A stretch of DNA of 64,000 bases from Geodermatophilus nigrescens (GTDB lineage Bacteria > Actinomycetota > Actinomycetes > Mycobacteriales > Geodermatophilaceae): positions 310,001-374,000 of the forward strand of contig NZ_FQVX01000001.1 in the NCBI RefSeq assembly GCF_900129495.1, read 5' to 3'. The translations under genes were made by a program, and so were the position numbers. The notes beneath the pieces were generated by a model, which saw only the letters and a list, made by a program, of their open reading frames with translations, was not told where the DNA came from and did not search any database. Each line of letters opens with the position of its first letter. The first letter of the stretch is position 1. Positions 1 to 7,406 of this stretch are shown here, piece by piece.

Positions 1-178
<178 letters not shown>

Positions 179-185
179 CGCTCCC

Positions 186-1472
186 GTGGCCGGCACCCGG
201 GCCGGCGCGACGAGCCGGCGGCGCGTCGCCGCCGGCGTCGGGCTGTTCGCCGCACTGGTCGGCGTCGTCGCCTGGGTGTCGGTGGTCGTCCCCAACGACC
301 CCTGGCACGACTTCTTCGACCTGCGCGTCTACCGCGGCGCGGTGGCCTGGTGGCTCGACGGGCAGCCGCTCTACGACTTCACCTACGGCCGCAGCCCCTA
401 CGGCTTCACCTACCCGCCGTTCGCGGCGCTGCTGGTGCTGCCGATGGCGCTGCTGCCCTACCCGGTGGTCGCGGCCGGCCACGTGCTGCTCAACGTCGTC
501 GTGCTGGGCGGGCTGGCGTGGTGGCTGCTCACGCCGCTCGCCCGGCGGCACGGCTGGCCGCTGCCGTGGGCGTGGGTGCTCGCGCTGCCGCTGCTGTTCG
601 TGCTCGAGCCGGTGCGCGAGACGATGGGCTTCGGCCAGGTCAACCTGTTCCTGATGGCGCTGGTGCTCGCCGACGTCGCGGCGCTGCGGCGCGGCTCGCG
701 GTGGGCCGGCGTCGGCATCGGGCTGGCCGCCGCGGTCAAGCTCACCCCCGGCCTGTTCGTCGTCTGGCTGCTGCTCACCCGTCGCACCCGCGCCGCCGCC
801 GTGGCGATCGGCACCGCCGCCGCGGCCACGCTGCTGGCGTTCGCGGTCGTGCCCGGCACGTCGTGGCGCTTCTGGACCGAGACGCTGTGGCAGACCGAGC
901 GCGTGGGCAAGCTGGACAAGACGTCCAACCAGTCGCTGCTCGGTGCGCTGGCGCGGCTCACCGACCCCGCCGAGCCGCCGCGGCTGGTCTGGGCGCTGCT
1001 CGCCGCTGCGGCGCTGGCGTTCGTCCTGACCCGGGCGGTGCGCGCCGCGCGGGCCGGTGACGACCTGGCCGGGGTCGCGCTCACCGGCCTGGCCGCCTGC
1101 CTGGTGAGCCCGATCAGCTGGTCGCACCACTTCGTCTGGCTGGTGCCGGCGCTGGTCGTGCTGGTCGACGTCGCCGCCGGCACGCCGCCCGCCGTGCCCG
1201 CCCCGCGGTGGTGGCGCGACCGGCCCCGGGTGCTCGCCGGGTCGCTGGCGGCGGTGGCCGCGGGCGTGCTGGCGTCGTCGGCGATCTGGTTCGCCTTCGC
1301 GACCACGGGCCACCACCACGAGCGCGGGGTGGCCGGCATCGTCGTCGAGGACCTCTACCTGCTGGTGACGCTGGTCGTGGTGGCCGTGCTCCCCGCCCGG
1401 GGGGTCAGGGCCGTACGTGCCTCAGAGCGAACGACAGCGCCGTCTCCACCTGGCGGATCGTCTCCTCGATGA
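186..1472 (+). CDS. GT87-family polyprenol-phosphate-mannose-dependent mannosyltransferase (DUF2029)
   Basis: A 428-residue polytopic membrane protein with about 10-12 hydrophobic segments. The first extracytoplasmic loop carries DLRVYRGAVAWWLDGQPLYDF and YGFTYPPFAAL, the hallmark of the GT87/DUF2029 family of actinobacterial mannosyltransferases that build alpha-1,2 branches on cell-envelope glycolipids from polyprenyl-phosphomannose. A later loop has GQVNLFLMALVLADV and KLTPGLF, also typical. The GTG start 7 bp after asd gives a short basic N-terminus before the first membrane helix. The last 68 bp overlap the end of the convergent S9 peptidase gene. The exact acceptor cannot be told from sequence. 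Confidence 0.8.
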   Translation: MAGTRAGATSRRRVAAGVGLFAALVGVVAWVSVVVPNDPWHDFFDLRVYRGAVAWWLDGQPLYDFTYGRSPYGFTYPPFAALLVLPMALLPYPVVAAGHVLLNVVVLGGLAWWLLTPLARRHGWPLPWAWVLALPLLFVLEPVRETMGFGQVNLFLMALVLADVAALRRGSRWAGVGIGLAAAVKLTPGLFVVWLLLTRRTRAAAVAIGTAAAATLLAFAVVPGTSWRFWTETLWQTERVGKLDKTSNQSLLGALARLTDPAEPPRLVWALLAAAALAFVLTRAVRAARAGDDLAGVALTGLAACLVSPISWSHHFVWLVPALVVLVDVAAGTPPAVPAPRWWRDRPRVLAGSLAAVAAGVLASSAIWFAFATTGHHHERGVAGIVVEDLYLLVTLVVVAVLPARGVRAVRASERTTAPSPPGGSSPR

Positions 1473-3201
1473 CCAGGGAGCCGTGCCCGGCGTCGAAGCG
1501 GTACACCTCGTGCGGCCGGCCGAGCTCCTCGAGCCGGCCCAGGTAGTTCTCGATCTGCCGGATGGGGCAGCGCGGGTCGTTGGCGCCGGCCACCACCAGC
1601 ACCGGCGCGCGCACCTGCTCGACGTAGGTGATCGGCGACGAGCGCTCGTACCGCTCCCGGACCTCCTCCGGCGAGCCGCCGAACAGCGCCCGGTCGTAGG
1701 CCCGCAGGCCCTCCATCTCGTCCTCGTAGGCGGCCAGGTAGTCGGCCACCGGCACCTCGGCGATGCCGGCCGCCCAGCGCTCGGGCTGGGTGCCCAGCGC
1801 CAGCAGGGTGAGGAAGCCGCCCCACGAGCCGCCCGTGATCAGCGCGCGCGCCGGGTCGAGCAGGCCCTCGGCGACCAGCGCGTCGTAGACGGCGGCGACG
1901 TCCTCGAGCTCGGTCGGGCCCGGGCAGCCGGTCAGCGCGTCGCGCCAGGCGCTGCCGTAGCCCGTGGAGCCCCGGTAGTTGACGTGCACGACCGCGTACC
2001 CGGCGTCGACGTAGGCCGCCCGCCGCGCGCGGTAGCTGTCGTCGTCGGCGGACTCGGGGCCGCCGTGCACGAGGAACGCCGTCGCGTACGGCGGCTCGCC
2101 GGCCGGGCGGACCAGCAGCGCGTGCACGTCGCCGCCCGGGCCGGGCACCCAGCGGTCCTCCACCGGGTGGGCCGCGGGCGGCTCCTCGCCGGGCGCGGCG
2201 AGCACCACGGGGCCGTCGGCCCGGCGGATCACCGGCGGGCGCTCCGACGACGACCAGGCCAGCTCCACGCTTCCGTCGGGCCGGGCGGTGGCCCCGCGGA
2301 CGACGCCGGGCGGGGTGTCCAGCCGCTCGAGCGTCCCGGTGCCGAGGTCGTAGCGGTACAGCTCGCTGCGGGCGGCGTGGTCGTGGCCCACGAGCAGCGC
2401 CGAGCCGTCGGGGTACCAGCCGGCGGTCACGTCGCCGGGCAGGTCGAGGACGATCTCGGTCTCGGTGTCGGCGGCGACGTCCCAGACCAGCAGCTCCTCG
2501 CGGCCGCGGCGCTCGTGGCCGACGAGCAGCCGCCGGTCGCCGGGCAGCGGGGCGAACTCCAGCGCGTGCAGGCCGCGGCCCTCGCCGTCCCACTTCTCGG
2601 CGACGACGGCGGGCGCGTCCTCGGTGGTGTCGGCCGTCCGGAGCACGCGCAGCGCCGGGTAGCGCGGGTCGCCGTGCTCGGAGTGCGACACCACCAGCAG
2701 CTCGTCGTCGAGGGTGAGCGCGTCGACCGACGCCGGGTCCTCGTGCCGGTAGACCACCCGCGGCGTCCCGCCGGCGGGCGCCAGCCACAGCTCGCTGCCG
2801 TCGTCGGTGGAGCGGCCGATCGCCACGAGCGAGGCGCCGATCTCCAGCCCGGCGGGGTAGGCCGGGCCCACCTCGGGCACGGCGACCCGGTCCTCGCCGC
2901 CGGCGAAGGGCTGCACCATCCACACGCCGAACTCGTCGCCGTCGGTGTCGGCGAACCACCAGATCTGCTCGCCGTCGGGGGACAGCGTGCCGATGAGCGT
3001 GCCGTTGGGCCGGTCGGTGGCCTGCCGGTGGGCGTCGGTGCCGCGGTCCCAGGCGTACTGCTCGACGACGCCGCTGACGTCGGAGGCGTACAGCGAGCGG
3101 TCCGGCGCCCGCAGCGCCCAGTCGGGCAGGCTCACCCGCGGGGCGCGGAAGCGGGCCTGCCAGCGGGCGGTGACCTCCGGGGGGAGGGCGGGTGCACTCA
3201 C
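1405..3201 (-). CDS. S9 family (prolyl oligopeptidase-like) serine peptidase
   Basis: A 598-residue cytosolic peptidase. The first two thirds form a beta-propeller-like region with repeated WD-type blades; the C-terminal third is an alpha/beta-hydrolase. The catalytic triad is visible: the nucleophile Ser in TGGSWGGF, an Asp in the GANDPRCP region, and the His in DAGHGSL. FLVHGGPE forms the oxyanion strand. The family trims or hydrolyses short peptides. The GTG start at 3201 (VSAPALPPEV) is 4 bp after the stop of the upstream CorC-like gene, so the two are probably cotranscribed. A longer reading to 3312 would overlap that gene. Confidence 0.85.
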   Translation of the reverse strand: MSAPALPPEVTARWQARFRAPRVSLPDWALRAPDRSLYASDVSGVVEQYAWDRGTDAHRQATDRPNGTLIGTLSPDGEQIWWFADTDGDEFGVWMVQPFAGGEDRVAVPEVGPAYPAGLEIGASLVAIGRSTDDGSELWLAPAGGTPRVVYRHEDPASVDALTLDDELLVVSHSEHGDPRYPALRVLRTADTTEDAPAVVAEKWDGEGRGLHALEFAPLPGDRRLLVGHERRGREELLVWDVAADTETEIVLDLPGDVTAGWYPDGSALLVGHDHAARSELYRYDLGTGTLERLDTPPGVVRGATARPDGSVELAWSSSERPPVIRRADGPVVLAAPGEEPPAAHPVEDRWVPGPGGDVHALLVRPAGEPPYATAFLVHGGPESADDDSYRARRAAYVDAGYAVVHVNYRGSTGYGSAWRDALTGCPGPTELEDVAAVYDALVAEGLLDPARALITGGSWGGFLTLLALGTQPERWAAGIAEVPVADYLAAYEDEMEGLRAYDRALFGGSPEEVRERYERSSPITYVEQVRAPVLVVAGANDPRCPIRQIENYLGRLEELGRPHEVYRFDAGHGSLVIEETIRQVETALSFALRHVRP

Positions 3202-3205
3202 CCGG

Positions 3206-4330
3206 TCATCTTCCCCCGGCGCCCGCTCCCGCCTCGGCACCGGTCCGGCGGCCGCGGGCGGCGCGGTCGGCGAGCTGGCGGGTGTGCTCGGCGGCGGCGT
3301 CGCGGACGTCACCGATCAGCAGCTCCAGGACGTCCTCCAGCGCCACCAGGCCCACGGTGCGCCGCCGGCCGTCCTCCTGGGCCACCACGCCGCCGAGGTG
3401 GGCGCCCTGGGCGCGCATCTCCGACAGCACCTCGGGCAGCTTCGTCCCCGGCGCGATCGGCACCAGCGGCGTCACGTGCTCGTCGGGCATCGGGCGGTCG
3501 CGGTCGGCGCCGGTGACGCCGAGGGCGTCCTTGACGTGCACGAAGCCCAGCAGGCTGCCGTCCTCGCCCTGCACCGGGTAGCGGCTGAAGCCGTGCTCGG
3601 CGACGACGGCCTCCAGCTGCCGGGGCGTGGTCGAGCGCGGCACCGTGACGACGGTGTCCATCGGCAGCAGCACGTCCTCGACGGCGTGCTGCTCGAAGGT
3701 CAGCGCGCCCGCGGCCAGCTCGCTCACCTCGGTGCCGAGCAGGCCCTCCCGCCGCGACTGGGTGATCATCGAGCGGATCTCGGTCTCGTCGAAGCTCGCC
3801 GCCACCTCGTCGGTCGGGGTGGCGCCGAACAGCCGGACGAACGCGTTGGCCGTGGTGTTGAAGAACCAGATCACCGGCTTGAGCAGCCGGGTGAAGGCGG
3901 CCAGCGGCGGGCCGAGCGCGAGCGCCGCCCGGTCGGGCCCGGCGATGGTGATGTTCTTCGGCACCATCTCGCCGAGCACCATGTGCAGCACGGTGACCAG
4001 CGACAGCGCGATCACCAGCGCGATCGGGTGCAGCAGCGCGTCGGGGACGCCGGCGGCGTGCAGCGGCGCCTCGATGAGGTGGGCGACGGCCGGCTCGCCG
4101 ACGGCGCCCAGGCCCAGCGAGCACAGCGTGATGCCGAGCTGGGCGCCGGCCATGTTCTGCGAGACGTTGCGCATCGCGGCCAGGGTCTTCGCCGCCCGGG
4201 CGGACCCGGCGTCGACGCGGGGCTCGATCTGGTCCACCCGGGCCGACACCAGCGCGAACTCGGCGGCCACGAAGAAGGCGTTGCCGAGCAGCAGCGCCAC
4301 CAGGATCAGCAGGCTGATCACGTCGCTCAC
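3206..4330 (-). CDS. CNNM/CorC-like membrane protein (DUF21 plus CBS pair), second of a pair
   Basis: A 374-residue protein with an N-terminal DUF21 transmembrane domain (about residues 1-190: NAFFVAAEFALVSARVDQI, GAQLGITLCSLGLG, LGEMVPKNITIA), then a CBS-domain pair (about 205-330). Unlike its upstream paralogue it seems to lack most of the C-terminal CorC/HlyC domain, and it ends in a short basic Ala/Gly tail. Such proteins are linked to Mg2+/Co2+ efflux or membrane regulation; the old haemolysin label is historical. The GTG start overlaps the stop of the upstream paralogue as GTGA, so the pair is translationally coupled and may form a heteromer. Confidence 0.85.
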   Translation of the reverse strand: MSDVISLLILVALLLGNAFFVAAEFALVSARVDQIEPRVDAGSARAAKTLAAMRNVSQNMAGAQLGITLCSLGLGAVGEPAVAHLIEAPLHAAGVPDALLHPIALVIALSLVTVLHMVLGEMVPKNITIAGPDRAALALGPPLAAFTRLLKPVIWFFNTTANAFVRLFGATPTDEVAASFDETEIRSMITQSRREGLLGTEVSELAAGALTFEQHAVEDVLLPMDTVVTVPRSTTPRQLEAVVAEHGFSRYPVQGEDGSLLGFVHVKDALGVTGADRDRPMPDEHVTPLVPIAPGTKLPEVLSEMRAQGAHLGGVVAQEDGRRRTVGLVALEDVLELLIGDVRDAAAEHTRQLADRAARGRRTGAEAGAGAGGR

Positions 4331-5679
4331 GCCGCGACCTCCCGCTCCGCGCGCAGCCGGGAGGCCGCCGTCGCGCCGTACTGGGGTTCCACGGTCCGCT
4401 CGGCGGCGATCCGGGCGACCCGGCGGCCGTCCAGCGACTCGACGGTGAGCCGCGCGCTGTCCAGCTCGACGGTGTCGCCGACCTCCGGCAGCCGCTGCAG
4501 GTGCTCGGCCAGCCAGCCGGCCAGCGTCTCCCACCGGCCCTCCGGCACCGCGATGCCGGTGCGCTCGAGCACCTCGTCGGGGCGCAGCAGGCCCGAGAGC
4601 ACCCAGCGGCGGTCGTCGACCCGGCGCAGCGTGCGCAGCGGCCGGTCGGTCTCGTCGGTGATCTCGCCGACGAGCTCCTCGACGATGTCCTCCAGCGTCA
4701 CGACGCCGTGCGTGGCGCCCCACTCGTCGACGACGAGGGCGATCTGCAGGCCCTGCTCGCGCAGGAGGTCCATCAGCCGCTCCAGGCGCAGGGACGACGG
4801 GACGGCGAGCACCGGGTCGGCGAGCTCGCCGGCGGTGCGGGACGAGCGCTCCGCCTCGGGGACGGCGACAGCGCGCTTGACGTGCACCACGCCGGTCACC
4901 TCGTCCAGGTCGGAGCCGTACACGGGGAACCGCGAGTTGCCGGACTGGGTGGCCGCGGCGATGACGTCGGCCGCCGTGGCGCTGGCCCGCAGCGTCCACA
5001 GCCGGGTCCGCGGGGTCATGACGTCGGTGGCGTACTTGGCGCGCAGGCCCAGCGAGCGCTGCAGCAGGCGGGCGGCGACGGGGGAGAGGTCGCCCTCCTC
5101 GGCCGACCGGCGGGCGACGGCGGCCAGCTCGTCGGCCCCACGGGCGGAGTCCAGCTCCTCGCGCGGCTCGAAGCCCAGCCGCCGCACGATCGCGTTGGCC
5201 AGCCGCTGCAGGGCGTGGAGGAGGACACCGGTGGCGGCGGTGAACAGGCGCATGCCCGGCGCGACGACGCGGGCCACGCCGAGCGGGTTGGCGATCGCCA
5301 GGTTCTTCGGCCCGAGCTCACCGAGCAGCATCTGGAGCGTCGTGGCCAGCGCCAGGGCCAGGCCGTAGGAGACGCCGGTGGCCGCGGCCTGCGACAGTCC
5401 CAGCGCCTCGAGCGGGCCGTGCAGCAGCTGGCCGATCGCCGGCTCGGCGAGGTAGCCGACGACCAGCGTGGTGAGCGTGATGCCCAGCTGGGCGGCCGAC
5501 AGCTGCGTGGACAGGGAGCGCAGCGCGGTCACCACGCCGGCCGCGCCGGTGTCCCCACCGCGGGCGGCCTCCTCGGCGCGGCCGCGGTCGACGGTGGTGA
5601 GCGAGAACTCGGCGGCGACGAAGAAGCCGGTCAGCGCGGTGAGCACCACGGCGGCGAGGAGGAGCAACCACTCGGTCAT
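4327..5679 (-). CDS. CNNM/CorC-like membrane protein (DUF21, CBS pair, transporter-associated domain)
   Basis: A 450-residue protein. The order is a DUF21 membrane domain (about 1-195, with FFVAAEFSLTTVDRGRAEEA, SAAQLGITLTTLVVGYLAEP and LGELGPKNLAIA), a CBS pair (about 210-335; DVMTPRTRL and DEWGATHGVVTLEDIVEELVG), and a C-terminal CorC_HlyC domain (about 345-430). It probably works with the 374-residue paralogue encoded immediately downstream (GTGA overlap) in divalent-cation homeostasis at the inner membrane. The ATG start lies about 35 bp below a set of three CCGGAACG repeats, described separately. Confidence 0.87.
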   Translation of the reverse strand: MTEWLLLLAAVVLTALTGFFVAAEFSLTTVDRGRAEEAARGGDTGAAGVVTALRSLSTQLSAAQLGITLTTLVVGYLAEPAIGQLLHGPLEALGLSQAAATGVSYGLALALATTLQMLLGELGPKNLAIANPLGVARVVAPGMRLFTAATGVLLHALQRLANAIVRRLGFEPREELDSARGADELAAVARRSAEEGDLSPVAARLLQRSLGLRAKYATDVMTPRTRLWTLRASATAADVIAAATQSGNSRFPVYGSDLDEVTGVVHVKRAVAVPEAERSSRTAGELADPVLAVPSSLRLERLMDLLREQGLQIALVVDEWGATHGVVTLEDIVEELVGEITDETDRPLRTLRRVDDRRWVLSGLLRPDEVLERTGIAVPEGRWETLAGWLAEHLQRLPEVGDTVELDSARLTVESLDGRRVARIAAERTVEPQYGATAASRLRAEREVAA

Positions 5680-5713
5680 CAGGGCACGGGTGCCCGCTGC
5701 GGCCCGGACTCAA

Positions 5714-5744
5714 CCGGAACGCACCCGGAACGTGGCCCGGAACG
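5714..5744. repeat. Three CCGGAACG direct repeats upstream of the CorC-like operon
   Basis: CCGGAACG occurs at 5714-5721, 5725-5732 and 5737-5744, so the copies are 11 and 12 bp apart, about one helical turn. They lie 35-65 bp before the ATG at 5679 and just after the tRNA-Pro terminator. The phased spacing resembles a multi-site operator, but the binding protein is unknown and chance in GC-rich DNA cannot be excluded. Confidence 0.45.
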
Positions 5745-5745
5745 C

Positions 5746-5777
5746 ACCGAGGGGCCGCCTTCCGGCGGCCCCTCGGT
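5746..5777 (-). terminator. Perfect hairpin terminator of tRNA-Pro
   Basis: A perfect 14-bp stem (5746-5759 with 5764-5777) closes a TTCC loop. It starts 6 bp after the tRNA 3' end on the minus strand. There is no U-tract, as is usual in high-GC actinobacteria. Confidence 0.8.
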
Positions 5778-5783
5778 GGTGGG

Positions 5784-5857
5784 TCGGGGTGACAGGATTT
5801 GAACCTGCGGCCTCGTCGTCCCGAACGACGCGCGCTACCAAGCTGCGCCACACCCCG
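5784..5857 (-). tRNA. tRNA-Pro (anticodon CGG)
   Basis: The minus strand folds as a full cloverleaf. The acceptor stem pairs CGGGGTG with CACCCCG plus discriminator A at 5784. The D-arm is GCGC-AGCTTGGTA-GCGC. The anticodon stem CGTCG/CGACG holds the loop TTCGGGA with anticodon CGG. The T-arm is GCAGG-TTCAAAT-CCTGT. CCA is not encoded. It reads proline CCG codons, which are very common in this genome. Confidence 0.96.
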
Positions 5858-5950
5858 GCTGTGAGGAGAACTGTACCTGTCAGCTCAGGCGGCCCCGCTG
5901 CAGGGTCCCGCGCCGAGCGTGCGAGGGGTGGGGGGCAACGGGGTCCTTCG

Positions 5951-6862
5951 TCACGGCTCCCGCGCGGTCAGCGTGAGCAGCGTCGCCTCCGGCGGGCAGG
6001 CGAAGCGCGCCGGCGCGTAGGGACTGGTGCCCAGGCCCGCCGACACGTGCAGCCAGGTGCCCGCCGGGCGCTCCGGCGCGGGGCCGGCCCACCGGTGCAG
6101 CCACCGGGCGCGGTCGCGGTCGATGCCGCAGTTGGTGACCAGCGCCCCGTAGAACGGCACCCGCAGCTGGCCGCCGTGCGTGTGGCCGCACAGCAGCAGG
6201 TCGTAGCCGTCGGCGACGAAGCGGTCGAGCACCCGCGGCTCGGGGGAGTGGACGACGCCGATGCGGAGGTCGGCCGTGCGGTCGGCCGGCCCGGCGACGT
6301 CGTCGTACCGGTCCCGCCTCAGGTGCGGGTCGTCCAGGCCGGCGAAGGAGATCCGCCGCCCGGCGACGGTCAGCTCGCCGCGGGCGTTGGTCAGGTCGAG
6401 CCAGCCGCGGCCGGTGAACGCGTCGCGCATGCCGCGCCAGGGCAGCTCGTCGCCGTGCACCCGCTTCGTGGTGCGGGTGAAGTAGCTGAACGGGTTCTTC
6501 GGCCGCGGCGCGTAGTAGTCGTTGGACGAGGTGACGAACACGCCGGGCCGGTCGAGCAGCGGGTCCAGCGAGCGCAGCACGGCCGGGACGGCGTCGTGGC
6601 CGGCGAGGTTGTCGCCGGTGTCGACGACGAGGTCGGGCTCGAGCCCGTCGAGCGCGGCGACCCAGTCCTGCTTCGAGCGCTGCCCGGCGGTCATGTGCAG
6701 GTCCGACAGGTGCAACACGGTCAGCGGCGCCGAGCCGGGGGCGAGCACCGGGACGTCGAAGCGGCGCAGCGTCCAGCGGGTGCGCTCGTAGAGCGAGGCG
6801 TAGGCGACGGTCGAGGCACCCGCCGCGACGGCGGCCGTGGGGAGGGCGGTGTACCAGCGCAC
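5951..6862 (-). CDS. Metallophosphoesterase, membrane-anchored (Rv3683-like)
   Basis: A 303-residue calcineurin-like phosphoesterase with an N-terminal hydrophobic anchor (WYTALPTAAVAAGASTVAYA). Metal-binding motifs are seen in order: LSDLHM, DTGDN, a degenerate third motif SSNDYYA where GNHD/E is expected, and GHTHGGQ. The GTG start at 6862 was chosen because an earlier start (6946) would overlap the divergent GatB/YqeY gene. Its place beside a class A PBP matches the M. tuberculosis Rv3683-ponA2 order. The substrate is unknown; relatives are often linked to envelope lipids. Confidence 0.85.
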   Translation of the reverse strand: MRWYTALPTAAVAAGASTVAYASLYERTRWTLRRFDVPVLAPGSAPLTVLHLSDLHMTAGQRSKQDWVAALDGLEPDLVVDTGDNLAGHDAVPAVLRSLDPLLDRPGVFVTSSNDYYAPRPKNPFSYFTRTTKRVHGDELPWRGMRDAFTGRGWLDLTNARGELTVAGRRISFAGLDDPHLRRDRYDDVAGPADRTADLRIGVVHSPEPRVLDRFVADGYDLLLCGHTHGGQLRVPFYGALVTNCGIDRDRARWLHRWAGPAPERPAGTWLHVSAGLGTSPYAPARFACPPEATLLTLTAREP

Positions 6863-6932
6863 GGGCCGAGCGTACGGGTGGCGATCACCGGCCCGCGCCG
6901 AGCGGACGGGGGCGTCGTGCCAGGCTGGAGGC

Positions 6933-7385
6933 GTGTCCGACCTCAAGGATCAGCTGCGCGCCGACCTGACCGCCGCCATGAAGTCCCGCGACGAGCTGCG
7001 CACCGCCACGCTGCGCATGGTGCTCGCCGCGGTCAGTGCGGAGGAGGTCGCCGGCAAGGAGGCCCGGGAGCTGTCCGACGACGAGGTGCTCGGCGTGCTG
7101 CGCCGCGAGGCCAAGCGCCGCAGGGAGGCCGCCGAGGCGTTCGACTCCGCAGGCCGCGCCGAGCAGGCCGGCCGCGAGCGGGCCGAGGGCGAGGTCGTCG
7201 CCGGCTACCTGCCGGCCCAGCTCGACGACGCCGACCTCGCCGCGATCGTCGCCGACGTGGTCACCCGCACCGGGGCCACCGGCATGAAGGACATGGGCCG
7301 GGTCATGGGCGCGGCCAACGCCGCGGTCGCGGGCCGGGCCGAGGGTGGCCGGGTGGCCGCGGAGGTCCGCCGCCAGCTCGGCTGA
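6933..7385 (+). CDS. GatB/YqeY domain-containing protein
   Basis: A 150-residue all-helical protein, the full usual length of the YqeY family, which resembles the tRNA-binding tail of GatB. Its exact role is unsettled; a tRNA-dependent amidation or tRNA-binding role is only suggested by homology. Typical motifs are KSRDELRTATLRMVLAAV and GATGMKDMGRVMG. The GTG start at 6933 lies 6 bp after CAGGCT (6921-6926), a -10-like box, with GGAGG between, so it could be leaderless or use a Shine-Dalgarno site. The gene is divergent from the metallophosphoesterase. Confidence 0.85.
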   Translation: MSDLKDQLRADLTAAMKSRDELRTATLRMVLAAVSAEEVAGKEARELSDDEVLGVLRREAKRRREAAEAFDSAGRAEQAGRERAEGEVVAGYLPAQLDDADLAAIVADVVTRTGATGMKDMGRVMGAANAAVAGRAEGGRVAAEVRRQLG

Positions 7386-7406
7386 CGGACCGGCCGCGCG
7401 GCGGGG

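Noticed and set aside
2945..5368. Very long plus-strand open frame (about 800 codons) opposite the CorC-like genes
   Set aside because: It lies antisense to well-supported genes and its product is Arg/Ser/Ala-rich without any fold. High GC leaves antisense frames open.
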